Source of the DNA: Anaerosacchariphilus hominis
Lineage (GTDB): Bacteria; Bacillota; Clostridia; Lachnospirales; Lachnospiraceae
DNA length: 64,000 bases
Direction of reading: 5' to 3'
Assembly: GCF_014290175.1 (NCBI RefSeq)
Contig: NZ_JACOOR010000008.1
Location: 123,466-187,465 of the forward strand
Below are positions 16,128 to 24,877 of this stretch, in pieces. The position numbers and the translations under genes were made by a program. Every line of letters starts with the position of its first letter. Within the stretch, counting starts at the first letter, position 1. The notes under the pieces are model-generated. The model ran no database searches and was not told the DNA's origin. It worked only from the letters and a program-made list of their open reading frames with translations.

Positions 16128-16781
16128 TTATTTCTGCAGGCTTCTTAAATGAAGATAGACCGTGTTTTTGGAAATTCCCAGAAGCCCGGCGGTCTTGGAT
16201 ACGGAATCCTTCAGGTTAAAGATGCCTTTCTGGTATAAAAGGCTGATGATTTCCTTGTTCCGGTTGGTGGAAGAAATGGAGGAATCGTCCATAACCTGTT
16301 TTCGGGCCGCCAGAAGAGCGGATGAGATAAGCGCATCCACATCTTCAGAAAATTCTTCTGTAATCGGTGAATTCTCTTCCTTACCTGTATTGACGGCAAC
16401 AATGCTGTTCATAAACGTGTCAATGGAGGCGTGAAGATGTAGGTTCATACAGAGGAGACCGATGACCCGTTTGTTTTCGCCGCGGATAGCGATGGTACAG
16501 GATTTTAGAGGGAGCCCCTCTTTATTGGTGGTATGATAGGAGATATAATCCTGAGCACCGTCCTTTTCAATGGAGGTGAGCATTTTCAGCGCGAGATCGG
16601 TGACCGGCGAACCGATTTTCCTTCCGGTATAATGACCGTTGGTGATGGCGATAACAGAATTATCCAGATCCTCCAGGCTGTGCAGAACCAGTTCGTAGCA
16701 GGGTCCCAGATAATCGGCCAGGCCCTCCACGAGACTTTTATAGGAATTCAGGATTTCACGATCGGTGGTAGTGAGCTTCAT
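16128..16781 (-). CDS. YheO-like PAS/HTH transcriptional regulator
   Basis: A 217-residue regulator. Residues about 10-120 match the YheO-like PAS domain (LADYLGPCYELVLHSLED, NGHYTGRKIGSPVTDLAL). The C-terminus is a helix-turn-helix (KDSVSKTAGLLGISKNTVYLHLRSL). Such proteins sense a small metabolite and control adjacent amino-acid catabolism genes. It is divergent from ridA, and a 9-bp-arm palindrome (16852-16871) lies in the shared intergenic region. It probably regulates the ridA operon and itself. Confidence 0.82.
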   Translation of the reverse strand: MKLTTTDREILNSYKSLVEGLADYLGPCYELVLHSLEDLDNSVIAITNGHYTGRKIGSPVTDLALKMLTSIEKDGAQDYISYHTTNKEGLPLKSCTIAIRGENKRVIGLLCMNLHLHASIDTFMNSIVAVNTGKEENSPITEEFSEDVDALISSALLAARKQVMDDSSISSTNRNKEIISLLYQKGIFNLKDSVSKTAGLLGISKNTVYLHLRSLQK

Positions 16782-16851
16782 TTTTCGGGCTGCAGAACAG
16801 CTGTCCTTTCTAAAATTTATCTTATGGAAAGAATTATACCATATATTTTTC

Positions 16852-16871
16852 TGAAAAAGTGAACTTTTTCA
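16852..16871. promoter_or_regulatory. Palindromic operator candidate
   Basis: TGAAAAAGT, two bases, ACTTTTTCA: a perfect 9-bp inverted repeat in the divergent intergenic region. It overlaps the probable -35 region of the minus-strand regulator, whose -10 (TATAAT) is at 16838-16833, and lies 40 bases upstream of the ridA -35. It is a likely binding site for the YheO-like protein. Confidence 0.5.
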
Positions 16872-16910
16872 ATAAACTAAAATTTAATTCATTAAATAAA
16901 AAATTAACTA

Positions 16911-16939
16911 TTTACATTATTTTTTTGCAATATTATAAT
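16911..16939 (+). promoter_or_regulatory. Promoter of the ridA operon
   Basis: TTTACA (16911-16916), 17 bases, TATAAT (16934-16939), in a very A+T-rich stretch 20 bases before the ridA start. Confidence 0.6.
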
Positions 16940-16958
16940 AAAATAAAAAACGGAGGAA

Positions 16959-17345
16959 ATGAAGATGAGTTTAAAGAAAGTTGCAACAGAGCAGGCTCCG
17001 GCAGCAATCGGACCTTATTCACAGGGAATCGTAACCGGAAATCTGGTATTTGTGTCCGGACAGCTTCCGATTGACCCGAAGACAGGGGCTTTCGCGGAGG
17101 GCGACGTCAAAGCGCTTACGACACAGTCAATGAAAAATATTTCAGCGATTCTTGAGCAGGCGGGAAGCAGCGTGGATAAAATTGTAAAGACGACGATCTT
17201 TGTGGCGGATCTGGCGGATTTTGCAGCAGTCAATGAGGCTTATGCGGCATTCTTCCCAGGAATTGCGCCGGCCCGCAGCTGCGTGCAGGTGGCAGCCATT
17301 CCGAAGGGCGCGCGGGTAGAGATCGAAGCCATCGCAGAGCTTTAA
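16959..17345 (+). CDS. ridA: RidA-family enamine/imine deaminase
   Basis: A 128-residue RidA (YjgF) protein: GPYSQGIVTGNLVFVSGQLPIDP, a central NISAILEQAGSSVDKIVKTTIFV and C-terminal ARSCVQVAAIPKGARVEIEAIA, containing the substrate-binding Arg. RidA hydrolyses reactive enamines such as 2-aminoacrylate released by PLP lyases. It is the first gene of an operon with a PLP enzyme, which suggests the two act together. A CGGAGGAAATG-type site precedes ATG 16959. Confidence 0.9.
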   Translation: MKMSLKKVATEQAPAAIGPYSQGIVTGNLVFVSGQLPIDPKTGAFAEGDVKALTTQSMKNISAILEQAGSSVDKIVKTTIFVADLADFAAVNEAYAAFFPGIAPARSCVQVAAIPKGARVEIEAIAEL

Positions 17346-17370
17346 AACATAAGAATAAAGAGGGGTGCCT

Positions 17371-18633
17371 ATGTACAGCGGAAAAAGCAGATGTCTGAAA
17401 TGCGGGCATATATTTGAACAGGAGGACATTTTCGAAGGGTGTCCTTATTGTAAAACGGAAGATTTTGTGTCGAATATCACACCGCTCTATGAGCTTCCGG
17501 AGACGGATGGAAGCAGAGCGGACTATGAAAGACTGTTTGGAGGAAAAACCCTGGAGAGCTATCGGGAGATTCTTCCGTTTCGCAGAAAGGAAAAGCTGGT
17601 ATCGCTCAATGAGGGAAATACAGCGCTGACAGAGCTCTCACGCCTGGGAGAAGAGCTGGGAATCGAGCTTTACGCAAAGGATGAGACAAGGAATCCCACC
17701 TGGGGTCATAAGGATCGTCTGAATGCGGTGCTGGTCAACAAGGCCCTGGAACAGAAAGCGCCCGGCGTCATTTACGCGTCCACGGGCAATAACGGAGCCT
17801 CCGGTGCAGCTTATGCGGCAAAGGCGGGGCTGCCCTGTATCGTTCTGACGGTAAAGGGTGTAAACCCCACGCTGGAGACCTTTATGCAGGCCTATGGAGC
17901 GTGCGTCATAGGCGCGCACAGTGCAGCGGAGAGATGGACGATTCTGAAGGAGTGCGTGGAGAAGTATCATTGGTATCCGGCCACAAACTATACGATTCCC
18001 ATTGTAGGAAGCAATCCATGGGCCATCGACGGATATAAGGTGATCGCCCATGAACTGTACCAGCAGATGAAGACCCTTCCGGATAAGATCGTGGTTCCCA
18101 TTTGTTACGGCGACGCCTTGTTCGGTATTATGAAGGGCTTTGAAGAGCTGAAGGAAATGGGCTTTGTGGACAAGGTTCCCCAGATGCTTTCTGTGGAAGA
18201 TTATGGCCCCATTGCCCGGGCATTTTCCAGAAAGAGCGATATCATCGAGCCGGTGGAGGGTTGGGGAAGCGTGGCGTCCTCCATCTGTACGCCCTACGGA
18301 ACCTACCATTCTCTGTATACCGTGAAGAAGTCCGGCGGTTCCGCCATCAGTCTGGATAATAATCAGCAGCTTCTGGACGCGCAGAAGGATTTGGCGAGAA
18401 AGGAAGGGCTGTATTGTGAATCTGCGTCGGCTGCGGCGCTGGCCGGGATAAGAAAATATATTGCCTCAGGACAGATTAAGCCCGGAGAAAAGGTAGTCAT
18501 GCTGATTACGGCAGCGGGTGTCAAGGACACAAAGGTGACGGCTTCCTACATGGGCGAGATTCCGGAGATAGACGCGTCCCTGGAAAGCATGGAAAAAGTG
18601 TTGAAGGATGTATATGGTGTAAAGTTACAGTAA
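17371..18633 (+). CDS. Threonine-synthase-like PLP-dependent enzyme
   Basis: About 420 residues. A zinc-ribbon-like N-terminus (CLKCG and CPYC) precedes a fold type II PLP domain. PTWGHKDRLN carries the expected PLP-binding Lys, STGNNGASGAAYAAKAG binds the phosphate, and a Gly-rich segment follows. It resembles threonine synthases, but the SFKDR-type motif is altered (WGHKDR). Its partners (RidA, antiporter, YheO-like regulator) point to amino-acid breakdown, for example an ammonia lyase that releases an enamine, not threonine synthesis. The substrate is unknown. ATG 17371 follows AAAGAGGGG; an earlier ATG at 17365 is possible. Confidence 0.8.
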   Translation: MYSGKSRCLKCGHIFEQEDIFEGCPYCKTEDFVSNITPLYELPETDGSRADYERLFGGKTLESYREILPFRRKEKLVSLNEGNTALTELSRLGEELGIELYAKDETRNPTWGHKDRLNAVLVNKALEQKAPGVIYASTGNNGASGAAYAAKAGLPCIVLTVKGVNPTLETFMQAYGACVIGAHSAAERWTILKECVEKYHWYPATNYTIPIVGSNPWAIDGYKVIAHELYQQMKTLPDKIVVPICYGDALFGIMKGFEELKEMGFVDKVPQMLSVEDYGPIARAFSRKSDIIEPVEGWGSVASSICTPYGTYHSLYTVKKSGGSAISLDNNQQLLDAQKDLARKEGLYCESASAAALAGIRKYIASGQIKPGEKVVMLITAAGVKDTKVTASYMGEIPEIDASLESMEKVLKDVYGVKLQ

Positions 18634-18649
18634 GAGAGGAGCGAGGGTT

Positions 18650-20107
18650 ATGGAAAAAGAACCGAAGAAAAAACGAGAAATGAATTTCCTGGCAGCAGTA
18701 TTGCTTTTTGCTATCGTATGCGCGGCGATCGCCATCCAGAAGGCGGTATTCGGCGGCGATATGGGCGCTATGTTCTTTATGCTCTGGGTAATTTTGATTC
18801 CGGTGGGTATGTTTTTTGGCTACAGTTCCCATGAGATGGAAGAGGTAGCACTGAAATTCACACAGAAAGCACTGGGCGCTGTCTTTATTCTGCTGGCTGC
18901 GGGCGCGCTGATTGGCTGCTGGATCGCTTCTGGTACGACACCGGCCATTATTTATTATGGTATTAAGCTGATTAATCCGAAGCTGTTTCTGGTGACAGCA
19001 TTGCTTCTGTGCTCTGTGGTATCCTTGTTCTGCGGCACTTCCAGCGGTACGGTGGGTACGGCAGGAGTGGCGATGATGGGGATCGGAACCAGTATGGGAA
19101 TTCCGGCACCGATTACAGCCGGAGCGGTTATCTGCGGAGCGTTCTTCGGAGATAAGATGTCTCCCATGTCAGATACGACGATTCTGGCATCCTCCATCAG
19201 CGAAGTAAATATCTTCAAGCATATCCGGCATATGATTTATGACCAGGTACCGGCATATCTGATATCGGTAGTGTTTTTCCTTGTCCTGGGTCTGCGCTAT
19301 AACGGTGATGTAGCCTCTGCGTACAGCGCGCAGCTGATGGACGGTCTGCAGAGTAACTTCCGTCTGGGTCTGGTAGCTTTTATTCCCCTGATTATCACCG
19401 GCGTGCTTCTGGCTTTGAAGCAGTCAGCGCTTCTTTCCATTCTGGGAGGCGCAGTGTCCAGTATCCTGGTGGCTATTTTCTATCAGGGAATGGGGGTAGC
19501 GGATGCCTTTAATGTATTTTACAATGGATTTTCCATTGACACAGACATCGATGCTCTGGCTACTTTGTTGAACCGTGGTGGTATCGCCAGCATGTGGAGC
19601 TTGGCGGGAATTACCCTCTTTGGCTTTACTGTAGCCGGTATGCTGGATCACATGGGCGTTATCCAGAAGCTGGCAGAGGCCATGATGAAGTGTGTTCATA
19701 CTCCGGTGGGAGTCAGCGTTATGACGATTGTGTTCGGTTTCCTGGGAAATGCTATCGCCTTCAGTCAGAATTTTGCCATCGTTATGACCGGTACGCTGAT
19801 GGCTCCGGTTTATTCCAAGTATAACATGCAGCCGAAGAACTGCTCCAGAGACTTGGAGGCAGGAGGAACCTATGGCGCCATGTTTATTCCCTGGAATGCC
19901 AATGCAGTATTTGCGGTGGCGACTCTGGGTGTCGGCGTGACAGAATATCTGCCTTATATTCCGCTGTTGTATCTGACTCCGATTATTGTCATCCTGTATA
20001 CCATCTTCCGTTTTAAACTGGATAAGATTTATGATGATGCGGGATACGTGGATGTAAGTGATAGACTGGCTGCGGATCCGGAAAGGCAGAAAGAGATTGC
20101 GTCATAA
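18650..20107 (+). CDS. NhaC-family Na+/H+ antiporter
   Basis: A 485-residue membrane protein with about a dozen hydrophobic segments and the conserved GAFFGDKMSPMSDTT motif of the NhaC family. It ends the ridA operon. NhaC relatives exchange Na+ for H+, and some exchange amino-acid-like substrates such as malate/lactate. Here it could move the amino acid handled by the PLP enzyme or restore ion balance; the context cannot decide. The ribosome-binding site is GAGAGGAG. Confidence 0.82.
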   Translation: MEKEPKKKREMNFLAAVLLFAIVCAAIAIQKAVFGGDMGAMFFMLWVILIPVGMFFGYSSHEMEEVALKFTQKALGAVFILLAAGALIGCWIASGTTPAIIYYGIKLINPKLFLVTALLLCSVVSLFCGTSSGTVGTAGVAMMGIGTSMGIPAPITAGAVICGAFFGDKMSPMSDTTILASSISEVNIFKHIRHMIYDQVPAYLISVVFFLVLGLRYNGDVASAYSAQLMDGLQSNFRLGLVAFIPLIITGVLLALKQSALLSILGGAVSSILVAIFYQGMGVADAFNVFYNGFSIDTDIDALATLLNRGGIASMWSLAGITLFGFTVAGMLDHMGVIQKLAEAMMKCVHTPVGVSVMTIVFGFLGNAIAFSQNFAIVMTGTLMAPVYSKYNMQPKNCSRDLEAGGTYGAMFIPWNANAVFAVATLGVGVTEYLPYIPLLYLTPIIVILYTIFRFKLDKIYDDAGYVDVSDRLAADPERQKEIAS

Positions 20108-20160
20108 GAGATAAGATTGTAAGTGGTATAAAATAGAGAATATAAAAGCATTAGTGTATA

Positions 20161-20209
20161 AAACCAGCCATCCGTCTGTCGTTGCAAGACAGCTCCGGAT
20201 GGCTGGTTT
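20161..20209 (+). terminator. Hairpin after the antiporter gene
   Basis: AAACCAGCCATCCG at 20161-20174 is the exact complement of 20196-20209, with a second small stem inside (CTGTC/GACAG). Only a weak T-run follows, so it could be a terminator or an mRNA-stabilising end. Confidence 0.6.
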
Positions 20210-20276
20210 ATGTGTGAAAAGAGGGATGATTCTGATTATTAATAAAAATAATAGCTGCCGAGGATGAAATTAACTC

Positions 20277-20305
20277 TTGCAAAATACCCGTAGGGGGTAT
20301 ATAAT
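20277..20305 (+). promoter_or_regulatory. csoR-copA promoter with CsoR operator
   Basis: TTGCAA (20277-20282), 17 bases, TATAAT (20300-20305). The spacer is filled by ATACCC-N5-GGGTAT (20284-20300), the G/C-tract palindrome typical of CsoR-family operators. CsoR bound there blocks RNA polymerase until Cu(I) releases it, so the operon is self-regulated and copper-induced. Confidence 0.8.
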
Positions 20306-20340
20306 GAACGCGAAACGAGGAAAGAGTAAGAGGGGAACCG

Positions 20341-20688
20341 ATGGAAAAAGATATGGAAAAGAACGAAGAAAGCATGCAGACAGAGAAAAAAGAATGTTGC
20401 TGCTGCAGTCATAAGACAAAGGAACGTACGGAAAAAGAATATAAGGATCTTCTGAACCGTCTGAGCCGTATCGAGGGTCAGGTCCGCGGCATCCGGAAGA
20501 TGGTGGAGACCGACTGCTACTGTACCGATATTCTGGTGCAGGTATCCGCGGTAAATGCGGCGCTGAACAGTTTTAATAAGGTTCTGCTGGCCAACCATAT
20601 CCGCACCTGCGTGGCGGAGGATATCCGGGAGGGTAAGGACGAGACCATAGACGAGTTAGTAACCGTATTACAGAAGCTGATGCGATAG
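20341..20688 (+). CDS. csoR: CsoR-type copper-sensing repressor
   Basis: A 115-residue all-helical DUF156 repressor. The Cu(I) ligands fit the Cys-His-Cys pattern: Cys in TDCYCTDIL and His plus Cys in LANHIRTCV. The DNA-binding face shows RLSRIEGQVRGIRKM. An N-terminal extension with four consecutive Cys (ECCCCSH) is unusual and may add metal binding. It precedes copA and lies behind its own operator. Confidence 0.92.
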   Translation: MEKDMEKNEESMQTEKKECCCCSHKTKERTEKEYKDLLNRLSRIEGQVRGIRKMVETDCYCTDILVQVSAVNAALNSFNKVLLANHIRTCVAEDIREGKDETIDELVTVLQKLMR

Positions 20689-20720
20689 CGGAAGGGATAC
20701 GAAATGAGGAGGCATAGATT

Positions 20721-23249
20721 ATGAAACAATACAACGTAACGGGCATGAGCTGTGCAGCCTGCAGCTCCCGCGTGGAAAAAGCGGTGAACAAAGTACCGGG
20801 CGTTACAGCCTGCTCGGTCAGCCTTTTAACCAACTCCATGGGAGTAGAAGGAACGGCGGATCCGTCCGCGATCATTGCGGCGGTGGAGGCGGCCGGATAC
20901 GGTGCGTCCGAAAAAGGCGCGGAGAATAGCGGTGCGACAGCGACAGCTGCAGCCGACGACGATTTCCTGAAGGATACCGAGACCCCGAAGATTCGGAGAA
21001 GACTGATAGCGTCGCTGATCTTCCTGGCACCGCTCATGTACCTGTCCATGGGCCATATGATGTGGGGCTGGCCGGTACCGGGCTTTATGGAAGGAAATCA
21101 CGTCGCCATGGGACTGGCCCAGCTTCTGCTGACCGTCATCGTCATGGTCATCAACCAGAAGTTTTTCATCAGTGGCTTCAAGGGTCTGATTCACGGCGCG
21201 CCCAATATGGATACGCTGGTGGCCCTGGGATCCGGCGCATCCTTCGGTTACAGCACCTATGCCCTGTTCGCCATGACGGTGGCACAGGTGAATATGGATA
21301 TGGACGCTGTCATGTCCTATATGCATGAGTTCTATTTTGAGTCCGCAGCCATGATCCTGACGCTGATTACCGTGGGCAAGATGCTGGAGGCCCATTCCAA
21401 AGGCAAGACCACCGATGCCCTGAAGGGCCTGATGAAGCTGGCTCCGAAGACTGCGGTTCTAGTGCGGGACGGCGCGGAGGTTCAGGTTCCCATCGGACAG
21501 GTTCGAAAAGGCGACGTATTTGTGGTACGCCCGGGTGAAAATATACCCGTGGACGGTATTATTCTGGAAGGAAACAGTGCAGTAAATGAGTCTGCCCTGA
21601 CCGGTGAGAGCATTCCCGTGGATAAAAATGTGGGCGATGCTGTATCCGCAGCGACCCTGAATCAGTCCGGGTTCATCCGCTGTGAAGCGATCCGTGTAGG
21701 CGAGGACACCACCCTGTCCCAGATTATCCAGATGGTCAGCGACGCGGCGGCGACAAAAGCGCCTATCGCAAAAATCGCGGACCGGGTATCCGGAGTATTT
21801 GTACCGGCCGTCATCAGCATTGCGGCTGTGACCATCGTCATCTGGCTGCTGGCCGGACAGAGCGTAGGCTTCGCCCTGGCCCGCGGTATCTCCGTACTGG
21901 TTATCAGCTGCCCCTGCGCCCTGGGACTGGCGACGCCCGTGGCTATCATGGTAGGAAATGGCATGGGTGCGAAAAATGGTATCATGTTCAAGACCGCCGC
22001 ATCCCTGGAAGCCACCGGAAAGACTCAGATCGTAGCGTTGGATAAGACCGGAACCATCACAAGCGGCGAGCCGAAGACTACGGACATTCTTCCGGCAGAG
22101 GGCGTCCAGGAGGCGGAGCTTCTGAAGCTGGCCTACGCCCTGGAGAAAAAGAGCGAGCATCCGCTGGCAAGAGCCATCCTGGAGACCGGCAAAGAGCGCG
22201 GCGCGGACGATACCCTGGAGGTGGCGGACTTCCGGGCCGTACCGGGCGGAGGTCTGACCGGAAAGCTGGACGGCGCAGTCCTGACCGGCGGCAACCTGAA
22301 ATACATCAGCGAGACTACAGAAGTCTCTGGCGAGATTCGCAGGCAGTCAGAAGCTCTGGCCGAGGACGGTAAGACCCCGCTGTTCTTTGCCAGGGATGGC
22401 GAGTTCATCGGAATCATTGCGGTAGCAGACGTGATCAAAGAGGACAGTCCCCAGGCTGTGCGCGAGCTGCAGGGCATGGGTATCCATGTAGTTATGTTAA
22501 CCGGAGACAATGAGCGCACCGCCAAAGCCATTGGCCGTCAGGCGGGCGTGGACGAGGTCATCGCCGGAGTCCTGCCGGAGGGCAAGGAGAGTGTCATCCG
22601 GAACCTGAAAAAGAAGGGCAAGGTGGCCATGGTGGGCGACGGTATCAACGACGCTCCGGCCCTGACCCGGGCAGACATGGGTATCGCCATCGGAGCCGGT
22701 ACGGATATCGCCATCGATGCAGCGGACGTGGTACTGATGAAGAGCCGTTTAAGCGATGTACCCGCGGCCATCCGTCTGAGTCGGGCCACCTTACGGAACA
22801 TTCACGAGAACCTGTTCTGGGCATTCTTCTATAACGTCATCGGAATCCCGCTGGCGGCAGGCGTGTGGATTCCCTTATTCGGCTGGAAGCTGAACCCCAT
22901 GTTCGGCGCTGCAGCCATGAGCCTTTCCAGCTTCTGTGTGGTAACAAACGCCCTGCGTCTGAACCTGTTCAAGATGCACGACGCGAGTAAAGATAAAAAA
23001 ATCAAGGCGAAAGCCGATAACAAAAAGGAGGAAACAACCATGACAAAGACTATGAAAATCGAAGGTATGATGTGTGGACACTGCGAGGCTGCCGTAAAGA
23101 AGGCACTGGAGGCAGTGGCAGGCGTAGAGGCGGCAGAGGTAAGCCATGAGGCAGGAACTGCAGTGGTGACCCTGAACGCAGAGGTGGCCGACGATGTGCT
23201 GAAGAAGGCCGTTGAGGACAAAGATTACAAAGTAACCGGCATCCAGTAA
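20721..23249 (+). CDS. copA: P1B-type Cu+ ATPase CopA with C-terminal CopZ-like domain
   Basis: A complete copper-exporting ATPase of 842 residues. It has an N-terminal HMA domain (GMSCAACSS), the actuator motif ALTGES, membrane CPC in [11 protein letters not shown], phosphorylation site DKTGT, SEHPLA and hinge GDGINDAPA. After the last helices and a Lys-rich linker comes a second HMA domain ([12 protein letters not shown]). That last domain starts MTKTMKI at 23041 and is preceded in frame by AAGGAGG, so it may also be made separately as a CopZ chaperone. It exports Cu(I) from the cytoplasm. Confidence 0.93.
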   Translation: MKQYNVTGMSCAACSSRVEKAVNKVPGVTACSVSLLTNSMGVEGTADPSAIIAAVEAAGYGASEKGAENSGATATAAADDDFLKDTETPKIRRRLIASLIFLAPLMYLSMGHMMWGWPVPGFMEGNHVAMGLAQLLLTVIVMVINQKFFISGFKGLIHGAPNMDTLVALGSGASFGYSTYALFAMTVAQVNMDMDAVMSYMHEFYFESAAMILTLITVGKMLEAHSKGKTTDALKGLMKLAPKTAVLVRDGAEVQVPIGQVRKGDVFVVRPGENIPVDGIILEGNSAVNESALTGESIPVDKNVGDAVSAATLNQSGFIRCEAIRVGEDTTLSQIIQMVSDAAATKAPIAKIADRVSGVFVPAVISIAAVTIVIWLLAGQSVGFALARGISVLVISCPCALGLATPVAIMVGNGMGAKNGIMFKTAASLEATGKTQIVALDKTGTITSGEPKTTDILPAEGVQEAELLKLAYALEKKSEHPLARAILETGKERGADDTLEVADFRAVPGGGLTGKLDGAVLTGGNLKYISETTEVSGEIRRQSEALAEDGKTPLFFARDGEFIGIIAVADVIKEDSPQAVRELQGMGIHVVMLTGDNERTAKAIGRQAGVDEVIAGVLPEGKESVIRNLKKKGKVAMVGDGINDAPALTRADMGIAIGAGTDIAIDAADVVLMKSRLSDVPAAIRLSRATLRNIHENLFWAFFYNVIGIPLAAGVWIPLFGWKLNPMFGAAAMSLSSFCVVTNALRLNLFKMHDASKDKKIKAKADNKKEETTMTKTMKIEGMMCGHCEAAVKKALEAVAGVEAAEVSHEAGTAVVTLNAEVADDVLKKAVEDKDYKVTGIQ
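23041..23249 (+). CDS. Candidate internal copZ (copper chaperone) start within copA
   Basis: ATG 23041 is preceded by AAAAAGGAGG with good spacing, although the site lies inside the copA frame. Translation from it would give a 69-residue HMA protein with MCGHC, the size of a free CopZ. Either a copA-copZ fusion kept the old start signal, or both products are made. Known cases exist in which an HMA domain of CopA is also made alone as a chaperone. Confidence 0.5.
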
Positions 23250-23274
23250 AATACCCATATTCCGTCGAAAGTCA

Positions 23275-23330
23275 GACGCCCGCAGGCTTCGAGAGAGGTT
23301 TGCGGGCGTCCTGCTTGGCAGGATTCTTTC
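23275..23330 (+). terminator. Terminator after copA
   Basis: GACGCCCGCA (23275-23284) pairs with TGCGGGCGTC (23301-23310). A second hairpin TCCTGC-TTG-GCAGGA follows, then TTCTTTCTT. Confidence 0.65.
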
Positions 23331-23341
23331 TTGTAAATTCA

Positions 23342-23370
23342 TTGCCGCCCGGAACAGGGCGTGCTATAAT
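23342..23370 (+). promoter_or_regulatory. Promoter before the TSCPD gene
   Basis: TTGCCG (23342-23347), 17 bases, TATAAT (23365-23370), 41 bases before the start codon. Confidence 0.55.
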
Positions 23371-23411
23371 GATAAATTATTGCAGGAAACAGAAAAAAGG
23401 AGTTATGAAAA

Positions 23412-23678
23412 ATGGAGTATATCTATAAAACCAAAGGTACCTGTTCATCCAAAATCCGTCTGGACATCAACGACGGGGTAATCACCAACGTGGTCTACAC
23501 CGGAGGCTGCGACGGCAACCTGAAGGCCATTCCCCGCCTGGTGGACGGCATGACCGTGGAGCAGATCGAGGAGAAATGCAAAGGTATCCACTGTGGCTTC
23601 AAGTCCACATCCTGCGCGGATCAGCTGGCCTGTGCAGCCCGGGAAGCCTACGAAGCAGAGCAGAAGCAGAAAGCATAA
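23412..23678 (+). CDS. TIGR03905-type TSCPD domain protein
   Basis: An 88-residue protein with VYTGGCDGNLKAI and HCGFKSTSCADQLA, the TSCPD domain signature also found at the C-terminus of class II ribonucleotide reductases. The free-standing form is widespread in Clostridia and its role is unknown. Three conserved Cys suggest metal or redox binding. GGAG precedes ATG 23412 in a short operon with two acetyltransferases. Confidence 0.8.
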   Translation: MEYIYKTKGTCSSKIRLDINDGVITNVVYTGGCDGNLKAIPRLVDGMTVEQIEEKCKGIHCGFKSTSCADQLACAAREAYEAEQKQKA

Positions 23679-23718
23679 GACACAGACCGGTTATCGGACA
23701 GAAACTGGGGGAAGCGGT

Positions 23719-24357
23719 ATGGTGGAAGAGAGAGTATCAGAAACAGTGACAGCGATCAAAGCAGTTCGGATTCGCCGGGCCACACCGGCAGACGCGGAAG
23801 CACTTCTTGGGATTTACGCGCCTTATGTGGAACATACAGTCATTACCTTTGAATATCTGGTCCCCACCGTGGAGGAGTTTCGGGAGCGGATCCGGCATAC
23901 TCTGGAGAAATACCCCTATATCCTGGCGGAGCAGAGAGAGACCGGAGAGATCCTGGGATATGCCTATACAGGTCCCTTTAAGGAGCGGGCGGCCTACGAC
24001 TGGGGCGTGGAAACTACTGTCTATGTGAAGCAGGACTGCAAGCGGGGCGGTATCGGGAAGAAGCTGTATACAGCCCTGGAGAAGGTATCCGCGGCCCAGC
24101 ATATTCTGAATATGAACGCCTGCATCGGCTATCCGGTGGAGGAGGACGAGTATCTGACTCAGGACAGCGCTCATTTCCATGAGCATCTGGGCTACCGTCT
24201 GGTGGGAGAGTTTCACAGCTGCGGCTTCAAATTCGGCCGTTGGTATGATATGATCTGGATGGAAAAGCTTATCGGAGCCCATACAGCGGAGCCGGATCCG
24301 GTGATTCCCTTCCCGAAACTGGATGAAATGACGCTGCATGGGTGCGGAATGGAATAA
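23719..24357 (+). CDS. GNAT-family N-acetyltransferase (phosphinothricin-acetyltransferase-like)
   Basis: A 212-residue acetyltransferase. The GNAT fold begins at IRRATPADAEALLGIYAPYVE. DWGVETTVYVKQDCKRGGIGKKLYTAL contains the acetyl-CoA pyrophosphate loop (R/Q-x-x-G-x-G/A). HFHEHLGYRLVGEFHSCGFKFGRW is the typical end of Pat/YncA-type enzymes. The substrate is unknown, probably a small amine. ATG 23719 is preceded by GGGGGAAG. Confidence 0.8.
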   Translation: MVEERVSETVTAIKAVRIRRATPADAEALLGIYAPYVEHTVITFEYLVPTVEEFRERIRHTLEKYPYILAEQRETGEILGYAYTGPFKERAAYDWGVETTVYVKQDCKRGGIGKKLYTALEKVSAAQHILNMNACIGYPVEEDEYLTQDSAHFHEHLGYRLVGEFHSCGFKFGRWYDMIWMEKLIGAHTAEPDPVIPFPKLDEMTLHGCGME

Positions 24358-24380
24358 GAGAACAGGAGATGTCATTTACC

Positions 24381-24872
24381 ATGATCAGACAGGCAGACAT
24401 ACAGGAGCTGGCGGCCATCGAGGCCGTATACGCCCACGCGAGAAAGTTTATGGAGGAGACCGGGAACCCGAATCAGTGGGGAAAGCATCATCCGCCCCGG
24501 GAGACCCTGGAGAGCGCCATCGGGGCCCGGAAGCTCTATGTGCTGGAGGAGGACGGACAGATTCACGGATCCTTTTATTTTGCCCTGGAGGCGGAGCCGA
24601 ATTATCAGAAGATCGACGACGGCGCCTGGCTGTCTGACGCGCCCTACGGGGTGATTCATATGGTGGCCAGCGACGGCACTGTACACGGATTCTTACAGAA
24701 GGTGGTGGCTTTCTGCGATAAAACCACGAAGCACCTTCGCATCGACACCCATGAGGATAATAAGGTGATGCAGCATGTAATTCTGAAAAATGGCTTTACC
24801 CGCTGCGGCATCATTTATCTGGTGACGGAGAATGGCGATCCCCGTATCGCCTACGAAAAACTGGGAGCATAG
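24381..24872 (+). CDS. GNAT-family N-acetyltransferase
   Basis: A GNAT protein of about 163 residues: IRQADIQELAAIEAVYAHARKFM, GSFYFALEAEPNYQKI, a central beta-strand with IHMVASDGTVHGFLQ and KHLRIDTHEDNKVMQHVILKNGF near the end. AGGAG at 24364-24368 favours ATG 24381 (or 24369). It follows the preceding GNAT gene by 23 bases. The substrate is unknown. Confidence 0.78.
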   Translation: MIRQADIQELAAIEAVYAHARKFMEETGNPNQWGKHHPPRETLESAIGARKLYVLEEDGQIHGSFYFALEAEPNYQKIDDGAWLSDAPYGVIHMVASDGTVHGFLQKVVAFCDKTTKHLRIDTHEDNKVMQHVILKNGFTRCGIIYLVTENGDPRIAYEKLGA

Positions 24873-24877
24873 CAGAC

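Noticed and set aside
20161-20209. Insertion-sequence terminal repeat
   Set aside because: The arms are only 21 bases apart with a nested stem, which fits an RNA hairpin, and no transposase is near.
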